This document shows positions 6,889 to 15,145 of a stretch of 35,944 nt of DNA, in pieces; the stretch's first letter is position 1; each line of letters starts with the position of its first letter. The stretch covers positions 1 to 35,944 of the forward strand of contig PHDU01000033.1 of assembly GCA_002842755.1 (NCBI GenBank). Direction: 5' to 3'. The stretch is from Bacteroidetes bacterium HGW-Bacteroidetes-1. GTDB lineage: Bacteria; Bacteroidota; Bacteroidia; Bacteroidales; F082. The notes under the pieces were generated by a model. It did no database searches and was not told where the DNA came from. It saw only the letters and a list, made by a program, of their open reading frames with translations. The translations under genes and the position numbers were made by a program.

Positions 6889-8013
6889 ATGACCCGCAGA
6901 CGCATAAAAGCAATGAAACGTATTTTCTTCTTTTTAATGGCACTGATATTTTTTAGTATCTCAACTTTTGCGACTTTGCAATTTTTTTCAGCAAAACCAC
7001 CGATTGGTACACTTGAACAGACCCACCTTCAGATTGGAGTGGCAGTTGATGCTGAAGCAGAAAAATATGCCACCGAATTAGTTCAAACGGCAAGGACATT
7101 ACTCGAACAGGCCTACACAGAATTAAAGCTACAAAACGAAAGACTATTCTTTTTGCGTGATTATCAAAAGACTATTCGATTAGCCAGTGAAGCTTCAGCA
7201 AAAGCTAATGAAGCGATAGAAAATACAAGTGAAAAGAGAAATTCACTGCATTCCAGCCTTAAAAAGGCACTCAGGGAAACGGATAATAAAATCAATCATT
7301 TCCAAACCTATTATGCGCATCTTCCACTAAATGGCAACGCAAGAAAAAATTTCACTTCTGCAAAACTTAAATACGTTGAATCAAAAAAAGCTTATGAAAG
7401 AGGGGCCTATCTCTTTGTTGATAAAAATCTTACTGAAGCAAACCACCTCATCAGTAAATCTGTCACAGCAGCACATCAACACCTAAGTGAGTATTTTAGT
7501 GATTTGAAAAAATGGAAAAGATGGTATGAGGAAACTGTCGACTGGACAATTAAAAACAAGTCAACAGCAATTATTGTTGATAAATTCGCGCACAAATGCT
7601 ACATCTATAAAAACGGGAAACGGCAAAAAGAGTTCGTGGCAGAATTAGGCCCCAATTGGATTGGGACCAAACTTTACAGAGGAGATAAAGCGACTCCTGA
7701 AGGAAAGTATCATGTGACAAAGAAAAAATCAGGGTCTCAAACAAAATACTACAAAGCTCTGCTTATCAATTATCCAAATGATGATGATAAAAGCAGGTAT
7801 AAATCAAATATAAAGAATAGAAATATTCCCAACCGGGGTATCGGCAATCTTATTGAGATTCATGGGGGAGGCGGAAAAGGAATCAACTGGACTGATGGAT
7901 GCGTTGCACTCAGCAATGAGGACATGGATAAAGTTTTTGCCCTCGCAGGTTCTGGTACTCCTATTACCATTGTAGGTTCATTACTAAGTTTACAGGAAAT
8001 AAACGGCCATTAA
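6889..8013 (+). CDS. L,D-transpeptidase (YkuD) with an N-terminal helical domain
   Basis: Makes 3-3 cross-links or attaches proteins to peptidoglycan in the periplasm. ATG 6889 and ATG 6913 (MKRIFFF) are both possible; the second gives a cleaner signal anchor (about 10-30). Residues 50-210 are a helical domain homologous to the preceding lipoprotein (ADRY...QN...R-x-Y-x-K there, AEKY...QN...RDYQK here). The catalytic YkuD domain spans about 225-365, beginning AIIVDKFAHKCYIYKNG and carrying GDKATPEGKYHV, the conserved histidine H325 in EIHGGGG, and the nucleophile C338 in WTDGCVALSNEDMD. TDGC replaces the common SHGC, a known variant. It heads a three-gene run with 40- and 16-base gaps. Confidence 0.9.
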   Translation: MTRRRIKAMKRIFFFLMALIFFSISTFATLQFFSAKPPIGTLEQTHLQIGVAVDAEAEKYATELVQTARTLLEQAYTELKLQNERLFFLRDYQKTIRLASEASAKANEAIENTSEKRNSLHSSLKKALRETDNKINHFQTYYAHLPLNGNARKNFTSAKLKYVESKKAYERGAYLFVDKNLTEANHLISKSVTAAHQHLSEYFSDLKKWKRWYEETVDWTIKNKSTAIIVDKFAHKCYIYKNGKRQKEFVAELGPNWIGTKLYRGDKATPEGKYHVTKKKSGSQTKYYKALLINYPNDDDKSRYKSNIKNRNIPNRGIGNLIEIHGGGGKGINWTDGCVALSNEDMDKVFALAGSGTPITIVGSLLSLQEINGH

Positions 8014-8052
8014 AATGAATAATTACTAAAACACCCTTCCTTTTGAAGGTAG

Positions 8053-8811
8053 ATGGAAATAGCTGTGATTAGGATAAAAAAGTTAAACAAAAATCGAATG
8101 GGAGCCTCTTCAACTGATTTTCAATCAGATCAAATTCTTACCTGGAAAAAAATAATCCTTTATACTGGATTGTTTCTTTCTATTCTGATTGGACTTATAA
8201 TGATTTTGAACTTTGAAAAACTACAGGAAAAAACACTTTGGATCTTCCACAGAAATGATTTGTCACGCACATTTCATCGCATTGGTGTTGAATCCTTTTC
8301 AGATTACAGCCTACTTCTCAATAATAAAATAGATGTTACTACAAAAAAACTATATGCTTTTTTACCAAATGAGCCTTATATTGTTGTAAATACCACTGGA
8401 AATTATTTCAAACTTTTTAATGGGAAGCAAGAACTGATCCGGGAAGGTCTTGTCTCAACCGGAAGTTATACTGTTCTTAAAGCAGGGAAAAATCGGCAAT
8501 GGATTTTTAAAACACCACGCGGACAATTGAAGGTGCTTGCCAAAACAAAAGATCCGGTGTGGAAAAGACCCGATTGGGCATTTATTGAAGAAGGTCTAAA
8601 GGTTCCTTCTTACAATCATCCCTCACGGTATGAATACGGCACTCTGGGTGATTATTCTTTAAGCCTTGGCGATGGATATCTCATTCATGGAACACTTTAT
8701 AAGCGTTTTCTTGGACTTCCGGTCACTCATGGCTGCATTCGAATGGGAGATGAAGATCTCGAATTAGTTTTCAAAACATTGAAAAGAGGATCAAAAGTTT
8801 ATATTTATTAA
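8053..8811 (+). CDS. L,D-transpeptidase (YkuD), membrane-anchored
   Basis: Second L,D-transpeptidase, 252 residues. An N-terminal cytoplasmic stub is followed by one membrane segment (about 33-54), then a YkuD domain at about 106-252. The active-site region is canonical: H212 in YLIHGTL, then H226 and the nucleophile C228 in VTHGCIRMGDEDLE. The pattern FKTPRG-x-LKV and the HGT-L-x(10)-THGC spacing match the ErfK/YbiS family. It lacks the helical domain of its neighbour, so the two enzymes are not recent duplicates. AAGG a few bases before ATG 8053 could serve as a ribosome-binding site. M16 (8098) is an alternative start but would leave little before the membrane segment. Confidence 0.9.
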   Translation: MEIAVIRIKKLNKNRMGASSTDFQSDQILTWKKIILYTGLFLSILIGLIMILNFEKLQEKTLWIFHRNDLSRTFHRIGVESFSDYSLLLNNKIDVTTKKLYAFLPNEPYIVVNTTGNYFKLFNGKQELIREGLVSTGSYTVLKAGKNRQWIFKTPRGQLKVLAKTKDPVWKRPDWAFIEEGLKVPSYNHPSRYEYGTLGDYSLSLGDGYLIHGTLYKRFLGLPVTHGCIRMGDEDLELVFKTLKRGSKVYIY

Positions 8812-8827
8812 TCGAAAGGACTTTACA

Positions 8828-9709
8828 ATGGCTCATGAAGACAGCGATGAATCGAAAAGATTTTCATCAAACAAAGATCAAAATCATTTGAAATTATTTT
8901 TCAAATGGTTTGTAGCCCATAGAAAAATACAATTTTCATTTCTTTTGATGGTTGGCATACTACCATTATTTCTTTTAATTTACGGGGTTCTTATTCCAGT
9001 AAGTATTTTTAAACCAATACCTTATAACAAAACTGAGGTAAATGATACCATATCATCTGTTTTAACGAAGCCTAATAAAGAGCAGGTTAAGAAGCTTTAT
9101 GAAATTATTGCAAAAGAAAAGAAACTCAATCTTCAAAGAAACCGGCTAAAACTTGCACAACAAGATTCTATCTATTTACTGCTTAATCTGGCTGACAGTA
9201 ATATAATTCTCGAGGTTAAAGGTTTGCCAATCAGAACTGCCAGAATTCTCGATTTTGAAACCAGCAAGCGTCTGGTTGTTGCTGATCATGAAGATTTACT
9301 GCAATGGATTTCCGACCCGTTTTCTTTGAAACAAGAATTATCAACGATCCTGAAAATTCCTATTCTTGTTGTAGATGCTCCAAAGGATACTGCAGAGGCG
9401 GCCAGACTTCCCCGCAAGCCTCTTGAACCTGAAAAAACAGTTGTCCATTATACGCTTTGGTTCGACCGTGGTCTTGTCCTTGAAGTAAATCAAGCTGAAG
9501 ATGTTAATCCTGAAGACGAAGGGCTCCTGCATAGCTATCATAAAAAATACGACAGCATATTTCACCGCACTATTCTGGCAAAAATGATAGACCCTTTACC
9601 AGATGACCTACCTATTAAAGTGAAAGTTACATTAAGCGAAGCAGACGCCAGGGCAATCTACCGTGCAATACCCCATTCTCAAAATGCTAAACTGATCTTC
9701 ACTCCATAG
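8828..9709 (+). CDS. one-pass membrane protein of unknown function
   Basis: A 293-residue protein that I do not recognise. It starts with a charged cytoplasmic stretch (1-33), has one strong membrane segment at about 35-59, and then a large extracytoplasmic part with mixed helix and strand character. The part after about residue 205 contains VHYTLWFDRGLVLEVNQAED and ends in a strand-rich segment (IKVKVTLSEADARAIYRAI). It begins 16 bases after the second transpeptidase gene, so it is almost surely in the same operon and may help that enzyme or recruit its substrate. No catalytic motif is visible. Confidence 0.75.
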   Translation: MAHEDSDESKRFSSNKDQNHLKLFFKWFVAHRKIQFSFLLMVGILPLFLLIYGVLIPVSIFKPIPYNKTEVNDTISSVLTKPNKEQVKKLYEIIAKEKKLNLQRNRLKLAQQDSIYLLLNLADSNIILEVKGLPIRTARILDFETSKRLVVADHEDLLQWISDPFSLKQELSTILKIPILVVDAPKDTAEAARLPRKPLEPEKTVVHYTLWFDRGLVLEVNQAEDVNPEDEGLLHSYHKKYDSIFHRTILAKMIDPLPDDLPIKVKVTLSEADARAIYRAIPHSQNAKLIFTP

Positions 9710-9762
9710 CTGCATTTGCAATTAACCTCCTGTATTTAGATTAACTTGTGCGCTTTTCTACT

Positions 9763-9770
9763 TACTTTTG
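9763..9770 (+). promoter_or_regulatory. -7 box TACTTTTG upstream of the second lnt
   Basis: TACTTTTG is an exact TAnnTTTG match. Predicted start near 9777 lies downstream of the first possible (TTG) start codon at 9768 and upstream of GTG 9795, which decides for the GTG start. Confidence 0.55.
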
Positions 9771-9794
9771 CATTCAATAGTCATCCAACCTGTT

Positions 9795-11396
9795 GTGGGT
9801 AAAAAACTGCATAAATTCATTCCAATCATTTTATCCCTTACCAGTGGCCTTCTCTTATTTCTTTCCTGGTATCCCAACGGATTTATTTATCTTGTTTTCT
9901 TTGCACTGGTTCCAATACTGATACTATCTGAAATAAAGCACCTATCACCCCTCATGCTTTTTTCGCAGGCTTTTGCAGGTTTTTTTATGTTTCATATCCT
10001 GGCAGCTGGCTGGATGTATAGTTCGACTTTCGCAGGAAGTATTTTTGCTCACATTTTCAATTCAGCATACATGGCCCTGGTTGTATATTTTTGGAGTGCG
10101 GGAAAGAAAGTGCTTACCAGTAAAATAATGCAGTCAGTAATGCTTATTTCCTTTTGGGTGATGTTTGAAACCATTCATCATCATTGGGAACTTGCATGGC
10201 CCTGGTTCACACTTGGGCATGTCTTTGCTGAAAAAACAGAATGGATTCAATGGTATAGCTATACAGGCTCATTGGGAGGAAGTGTTTGGGTGCTCAGCAC
10301 CAATTTATTCTTTTATTTCGCTGTTGTGGCCTTTCGTAATAATAAAAACAAAAGGGGTGTTGTCTTGATCATGTCTGCATTTTTAATTGGAGGCTTTTTA
10401 ATCCTGTTATCGCAGAAAATGAAAACACTTTCAACCTATGACAGATCATTGCATGTGCTTGTGATACAACCCAATATCCATCCGCAAAAAGAAAAGTTTG
10501 CAGGGATGTCGGTCGAAGACCAAATTGAACGCGCTACTATTCTAATAAAAAAAGGTGTAACAGAAAAAACGGATCTGATCATTCTTCCTGAAACAATGCT
10601 TGTTGAACCCATTGACGAAAATCTGCTATCCTCATCAAAATGGATTGAGATGCTCAGGTCTGCAATTTCTAATAACTCTTCAACTGCAATTTTTACTGGG
10701 GCATTTACGAAAAAAATATCAGATTGGGCCATTACGGATCAAATGGCACTAATCAATGATTCAATCCCCTATGTTTTATACAACAGTGCTCTGCTTATTC
10801 AAAAGGATAGCATCCAGATTTATCATAAAACCCAATTGGTTACTTTGGTTGAAAAGCAACCTTTTTACGCGTTGATGAAACCTTTTAAATCATTTATTGA
10901 AAGATCGGGTGGTATATTCGGACGCTACGGAACTTACAACACTTCAAATAATTTACAGCTTAATGACAAGACCATTTTAGCCCCCCTCATTTGTTTTGAA
11001 TCGGCCTTTGGTGATTACACAGCTGATCAGGTGAGCAATGGATCAGAATTGATTGTTCTTATTACCAATGACGGATGGTGGAGCTCTTTTGGAGGATACA
11101 AACAGCATCTGGCATTGGCCCGATTACGCGCGATTGAAACAGGACGTTGGATCGCTCGTTGTGCCAACACAGGCATCTCTGCAATCATTGATAGCAAAGG
11201 CAATATTGTGAAGCAATCCGATTATGGAGAGGCTGCATATATTGAAAGCACTGTAGGATTAAATTCCAAAAATACATTTTATGTAAACCGCGGGAATCTG
11301 ATTGGCCCTTTTGCAGTGGCGGCTACAGGTCTCTTGTCAATATTGTTGATATTAAAGCAAAGGAGGATAAGGAAAAATATTTTCAAACGAAAATAA
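9795..11396 (+). CDS. lnt: apolipoprotein N-acyltransferase, copy 2
   Basis: Second Lnt in the window, 533 residues from GTG 9795. The open frame can be extended to TTG 9768, but that codon lies inside a -7 box, while GTG gives a start (MGKKLHKF then a hydrophobic stretch) that matches copy 1. With this start the triad is E266 (LPETML), K345 (YHKTQL) and C400 (PLICFES), followed by TNDGWWS. Membrane segments fill about 8-215. Shared blocks with copy 1 include LAWPWFTLG versus LSWPWLNLG and ARCANTGISA versus ARSANTGISA, so these are paralogues, but well diverged. It has its own promoter and follows the transpeptidase operon by 85 bases. Copy 2 may serve special lipoproteins or act under other conditions; this is inference. 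Confidence 0.9.
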   Translation: MGKKLHKFIPIILSLTSGLLLFLSWYPNGFIYLVFFALVPILILSEIKHLSPLMLFSQAFAGFFMFHILAAGWMYSSTFAGSIFAHIFNSAYMALVVYFWSAGKKVLTSKIMQSVMLISFWVMFETIHHHWELAWPWFTLGHVFAEKTEWIQWYSYTGSLGGSVWVLSTNLFFYFAVVAFRNNKNKRGVVLIMSAFLIGGFLILLSQKMKTLSTYDRSLHVLVIQPNIHPQKEKFAGMSVEDQIERATILIKKGVTEKTDLIILPETMLVEPIDENLLSSSKWIEMLRSAISNNSSTAIFTGAFTKKISDWAITDQMALINDSIPYVLYNSALLIQKDSIQIYHKTQLVTLVEKQPFYALMKPFKSFIERSGGIFGRYGTYNTSNNLQLNDKTILAPLICFESAFGDYTADQVSNGSELIVLITNDGWWSSFGGYKQHLALARLRAIETGRWIARCANTGISAIIDSKGNIVKQSDYGEAAYIESTVGLNSKNTFYVNRGNLIGPFAVAATGLLSILLILKQRRIRKNIFKRK

Positions 11397-11673
11397 CATC
11401 CTTTGAATCCTTATTCTTTTCAAACCATTTGACAACATAAGGACAAACAGGAACAATTTTAAATTGATTCTTCCTTGCAAAAAATACCGCAGCTTCAACC
11501 AATTTAGAACCAACATTCTGTCCTCGCAATTCAGGAGAAACATAGGTGTGATTCAGCAACAATATTCCTTCAGGATTCTCAAAATAAGACAAAAAAGCCA
11601 TTCGGTCACATTCGTGATTCACATAAAAAACCCCTGTTCTTAAATTTTGTTCATGTCGAATAACGATATCCAT
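11383..11673 (-). CDS. small GNAT-family N-acetyltransferase (YjdJ/PF14542-like)
   Basis: A 96-residue protein from ATG 11673 (MDIVIRHEQN). The frame extends to 11742, but a -7 box at 11740-11747 places the transcript start after that codon. The motif VSPELRGQNVGSKLVEAA is the acetyl-CoA pyrophosphate-binding region (R-G-Q-x-V-G). The small size and the central block LNHTYVSPELRGQNVG match the short GNAT-like family that lacks much of the usual fold. The ending has PVCPYVVKWFEKN, typical of this family. The substrate is unknown. Its 3' end overlaps the 3' end of lnt copy 2 by 14 bases on the opposite strand. Confidence 0.85.
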   Translation of the reverse strand: MDIVIRHEQNLRTGVFYVNHECDRMAFLSYFENPEGILLLNHTYVSPELRGQNVGSKLVEAAVFFARKNQFKIVPVCPYVVKWFEKNKDSKDVIFV

Positions 11674-11739
11674 AGCCCTTAAAATTTTCACGAAAATAAG
11701 CAATAATGATTCAAAAAGAAAGGCTTTTTTATCGATTAG

Positions 11740-11747
11740 CAAAAATA
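11740..11747 (-). promoter_or_regulatory. -7 box TATTTTTG for the GNAT gene
   Basis: On the minus strand TATTTTTG reads 11747 to 11740, with predicted start near 11733 and a leader of about 60 bases to ATG 11673. Confidence 0.45.
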
Positions 11748-11862
11748 GTTAGCCCTTTCTGAAGTCATCATGGGATCAAGAACTCTTTTCAAAAATACAG
11801 CACTTTAATTAATATTTCATATGAATTGTGTTGTACCTTTACGGTCATTGAAACCTAGCGCG

Positions 11863-12411
11863 ATGAAAATAAAGAAAAATCCTTATCTTCTTGTGGCAAT
11901 CATTGCATTGCTTCTTTCTTTTACAAATTGTTCTTCTACAGCTAATAAACTTAACGTGAAACCAATTCAAAATTTTGATTTGAAGCGATATGTTGGGGCA
12001 TGGTATGAAATTGCCCGTTTTCCGCATCGTTTTGAACGCAACCTCGTTGGCGTGACAGCAACATATAATCTTTTAGCGAATGGAAAAATTGAGGTGATTA
12101 ACCGAGGCTTTATGCACAGCTTGAACGGACCAGTAAAAACTGCAATTGGGAAGGCAAAGCCGGCTGGCAATGATGGAGCCGGTCATTTAAGAGTTTCCTT
12201 CTTCTGGATCTTCTATACGGATTATCTCATTTTGGAATTAGACGAACAGAATTATCAATATTCACTTGTTGGCAGCAGTTCGCCCAATTATCTCTGGATT
12301 CTAAGTAGAACTCCCCAAATGGACAGCGTTCAACTTAATAAGTTGATTAATAAAGCAAAGGATTTGGGCTATGACATTAGTAAATTAGAGATGGTAGAGC
12401 AACCTATGTAA
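11863..12411 (+). CDS. blc: outer membrane lipocalin, Blc type
   Basis: A 182-residue lipoprotein from ATG 11863. Signal peptide with hydrophobic 8-19 and lipobox SFTNC (C23). The mature part is a lipocalin: the GxW motif in YVGAWYEIARFPHRFERN (43-60), TATYNL, the conserved INRG region, and the later blocks FFWIFYTDYLILELD and YLWILSRTP. These match E. coli Blc and eukaryotic apolipoprotein D, which bind lysophospholipids or fatty acids. The frame reaches back to ATG 11821, but that start lacks a signal peptide, and a TACCTTTA -7-like box (11834-11841) lies between the two. It faces the PiT gene tail to tail. Confidence 0.92.
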   Translation: MKIKKNPYLLVAIIALLLSFTNCSSTANKLNVKPIQNFDLKRYVGAWYEIARFPHRFERNLVGVTATYNLLANGKIEVINRGFMHSLNGPVKTAIGKAKPAGNDGAGHLRVSFFWIFYTDYLILELDEQNYQYSLVGSSSPNYLWILSRTPQMDSVQLNKLINKAKDLGYDISKLEMVEQPM

Positions 12412-12490
12412 GCCTTTAGTTTTATCTTGCTTCTGACTACTATTCTTTGCAGGCATAAACACATTGCGGAAAATAAAAAACATTAGATCG

Positions 12491-13528
12491 CTATAAAACA
12501 CCCATTTTATCAGCAATCCAGGTCATGGTAATGGATAGCACAAAGGAAAGAATGGGGGCAATAATCCAGATAATCCAGAACTTTTTTACTGTACTTTTGC
12601 TAAAAATCTCTTTCCAACCAAGTTTTGCACACCCGATTGCAAGAATTGCTGCTGTATTAAGTTGAACCAACGAGGCCGGAATGCCTTTAATAACAGAAAC
12701 TGAAAGCAATAAAGTTGCAGTAATGAATGATATTACAGTTGCTGAGAGCGGTCCAAATTCCACAATCTCCTTTCCAGAAGCGCGCACTACCTTCGTGCCA
12801 AGCAATGAACTGCCAATACCAAACGCAGGAGCAATTACCAATATTGAAAGCACCATGATAAGCACAAAATTCTGTTCAGATTGACCTAAGTCAAGTTCAT
12901 TTATAACCATTGAGGCAATTGGTCCACTGGCATTGGCAACATTGTTTGCTCCAATTGAAAAAGCCACATAAAGTGAAGAAATTAATACTAAAGCCTGCAA
13001 ACCGGGATGATTTCGCAATGTATCAAATTCAAAAGTAGATCGTTTTTTCATGGGTGTATAAATGTACTTCCCCACTACATAGGTTAGAGCAAATGACAAA
13101 ACTGGAAGGATAAACCAGGCTGGAATAATTTCAAGAAAAAGTTTATCTGATTTGAGTATATTAAAATACATTGCAGGACCCGAAAGCGCAAATACGGTTG
13201 ATTGACTTGTGGATTGTGGTACACCAAGTAGATTTGCGAAAAACAGCGATAAAGCTACTGAAAGCAGAATAATTGAGGTAAGAATGATGGTCATGCTTTC
13301 ATGGGGTAAAATACCACTTCCCAACGTGATGGCCACATTTTTACCGGCAATGATTGCACCAATAAAAACCATTATCCCAAAAAGACCTGGAATAAGGCTT
13401 CGTGGAATCAGGTTTGCGCCATATGCTGCTGAGAATGAAGGAGCCGTGCCACTCCCTCCCATATTTATTGCTAAAAAAATGGCAATAATAAGAGGTAGAA
13501 TAAACTGACTGTAAACAGGATCAATCAT
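12491..13528 (-). CDS. PiT-family anion transporter (phosphate or sulfate)
   Basis: A 345-residue membrane protein with about ten hydrophobic segments, filling the PF01384 family. The family has two inverted copies of a signature motif. The second copy is clear (FSIGANNVANASGPI, 191-204). The first is changed to AINMGGSGTAPSFSAAYGAN (20-39), where GANDVAN is expected. The block GVPQSTSQS (102-110) keeps the usual P-x-S-T-S-x-x pattern. PiT proteins move phosphate with H+ or Na+; the sulfate permease CysP of Bacillus is in the same family, and the altered first motif leaves sulfate possible. It is a single gene between convergent blc and the tyrS unit. Confidence 0.85.
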   Translation of the reverse strand: MIDPVYSQFILPLIIAIFLAINMGGSGTAPSFSAAYGANLIPRSLIPGLFGIMVFIGAIIAGKNVAITLGSGILPHESMTIILTSIILLSVALSLFFANLLGVPQSTSQSTVFALSGPAMYFNILKSDKLFLEIIPAWFILPVLSFALTYVVGKYIYTPMKKRSTFEFDTLRNHPGLQALVLISSLYVAFSIGANNVANASGPIASMVINELDLGQSEQNFVLIMVLSILVIAPAFGIGSSLLGTKVVRASGKEIVEFGPLSATVISFITATLLLSVSVIKGIPASLVQLNTAAILAIGCAKLGWKEIFSKSTVKKFWIIWIIAPILSFVLSITMTWIADKMGVL

Positions 13529-13657
13529 TTAAGAAATACCATTTATCAGGACTGCAAGTTAAACAAAATGACAATTCTTCAATTATTATTTTTTCAACAA
13601 AAAATCAAGATATTTATAATTTTTGCTTTAACTAGAATATTATATTTGATATTGAAG

Positions 13658-14959
13658 CTATTCTATTACAACAAGATAGTAATTCTTCTTGCCTTTTTGA
13701 ACTAAAATGTATTTACCGCTTAAAAGTTCCGATGTATCCACTTTGAAAGACTCGTCCACTTTTTGTTTGTTTATTGCCACACCATTGTCCTTTAACATCC
13801 GGCGAGCCTCCCCTTTTGATGGGAAAATGCCAGTAAGTGTAACAAGAAACTCAGTCACATCAAGGGGTTCATCTATATCAACCTGACTTATTACTGAACG
13901 TGGCACTCCTTCAAAAACGGTAAGCAAGGTAGCCTCATCCATTTTATGCAAAACTTCGGTTGTTCCTTTACCAAACAGAATCTGACTGGCTTCTTCGGCC
14001 ATTTCAAAATCTTCTTTAGAATGAACCCTAATTGTGACTTCTTTAGCAAGTGCCTTTTGCAGCAATCGCAGATGGGGAGAAAGCTGGTGTTCAGCTACTA
14101 AAGTTTCGATTTCCTCACGATTCATCAAGGTGAATATCTTCACGTATTTTTCTGCGTCTTCGTCCGAGCAGTTAAGCCAGAATTGATAAAAAGCGTAGGG
14201 AGTGGTTTTCTCCGGGTCAAGCCAGACGTTTCCTGTTTCTGTTTTTCCAAATTTACCACCATCTGCTTTGGTAATAAGCGGGCAGGTGAGCGCGAAAGCA
14301 TTTTGTTCAGAACCAAGTTTTCTTCTGATAAGCTCTGTTCCAGTAATAATATTTCCCCATTGATCAGACCCTCCCATTTGTAATTTGCAATTATAATGCT
14401 GGAACAAATAAAGAAAATCATAACCCTGCACAAGTTGGTAAGTGAACTCGGTAAATGACATCCCGCTTCCACTATCGGCTGCAAGTCTTTTCTTTACCGA
14501 GTCTTTCGACATCATATAATTTACTGTAATATGCTTTCCAATATCCCGTATGAAAGCCAGAAAACTAAAGTCTTTCATCCAATCGTAATTATTTACAAGT
14601 TCAGCCTTATTGGGCGCATCCGTTTCAAAATCAAGAAATTTTGACAATTGTGTTTGTAAACAATTCTGATTATGCCGCAATGTAGGTTCATCCAGAAGAT
14701 TGCGCTCCTGTGATTTACCCGAAGGATCACCAATCATACCGGTTGCACCACCTATCAGTGCAACAGGCCTGTGTCCGGCTATCTGCAGATGCTTTAACAT
14801 CATAATTCCAACCAGATGGCCAATGTGTAATGAATCTGCTGTTGGATCAATTCCAACGTAAGCAGTCGTCATTTCTTTGGTAAGTTGTTCTTCTGTTCCG
14901 GGTGTCACATCGTGAATCATTCCCCTCCATCGCAATTCTTCAACAAAATTCTTATACAT
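13658..14959 (-). CDS. tyrS: tyrosyl-tRNA synthetase
   Basis: Charges tRNA-Tyr with tyrosine. It has 433 residues from ATG 14959; the frame extends to 15001 but a -7 box at 14983-14990 lies inside that extension, and [13 protein letters not shown] is the usual start of this enzyme. The class I signatures are HIGH at 45-48 and KFGKT at 236-240 (in place of KMSKS, normal for TyrRS). Tyrosine-binding residues lie in [12 protein letters not shown] and in [19 protein letters not shown]-terminal S4 RNA-binding domain occupies about 365-433 ([16 protein letters not shown]). Full length. Confidence 0.97.
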   Translation of the reverse strand: MYKNFVEELRWRGMIHDVTPGTEEQLTKEMTTAYVGIDPTADSLHIGHLVGIMMLKHLQIAGHRPVALIGGATGMIGDPSGKSQERNLLDEPTLRHNQNCLQTQLSKFLDFETDAPNKAELVNNYDWMKDFSFLAFIRDIGKHITVNYMMSKDSVKKRLAADSGSGMSFTEFTYQLVQGYDFLYLFQHYNCKLQMGGSDQWGNIITGTELIRRKLGSEQNAFALTCPLITKADGGKFGKTETGNVWLDPEKTTPYAFYQFWLNCSDEDAEKYVKIFTLMNREEIETLVAEHQLSPHLRLLQKALAKEVTIRVHSKEDFEMAEEASQILFGKGTTEVLHKMDEATLLTVFEGVPRSVISQVDIDEPLDVTEFLVTLTGIFPSKGEARRMLKDNGVAINKQKVDESFKVDTSELLSGKYILVQKGKKNYYLVVIE

Positions 14960-14982
14960 AGTGTTTAAGCATAAATTTCGCG

Positions 14983-14990
14983 CAAAGATA
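14983..14990 (-). promoter_or_regulatory. -7 box TATCTTTG for tyrS
   Basis: On the minus strand TATCTTTG reads 14990 to 14983, placing the transcript start near 14977, about 18 bases before ATG 14959. I saw no T-box-like leader; the space is too short for one. Confidence 0.55.
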
Positions 14991-15133
14991 GGAAAAGTCA
15001 CATGACCCTATTACTTCCATTGATTTTGATGATGACGAAGCCGCATGATTGACAAATTGTTGAAAAGGTCATTAAAAAGCTATATGTACATGCTTAAATC
15101 GTTTATTAGCATAGTCCACAGTTTCTGTTTTTC

Positions 15134-15141
15134 TATCTTTG
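15134..15141 (+). promoter_or_regulatory. -7 box TATCTTTG directly before the SDR gene
   Basis: TATCTTTG ends only 4 bases before ATG 15146. Transcription starting about 7 bases after the box would begin at or next to the start codon, predicting a leaderless mRNA. Confidence 0.5.
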
Positions 15142-15145
15142 CGGT

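Noticed and set aside
8034-8049. CCTTC/GAAGG hairpin before the second transpeptidase gene
   Set aside because: Five base pairs with no T-tract; it mainly reflects a GAAGG ribosome-binding-like stretch and does not justify a terminator call.
13624-13668. TAGAATA/TATTCTA inverted repeat at the end of tyrS as a terminator
   Set aside because: AT-only stem with a 19-base loop and no T-tract on the tyrS strand; it is too weak to call.
14140-14484. 114-codon open frame overlapping tyrS on the same strand
   Set aside because: It is inside a full-length, well-conserved tyrS and its product shows no domain pattern.
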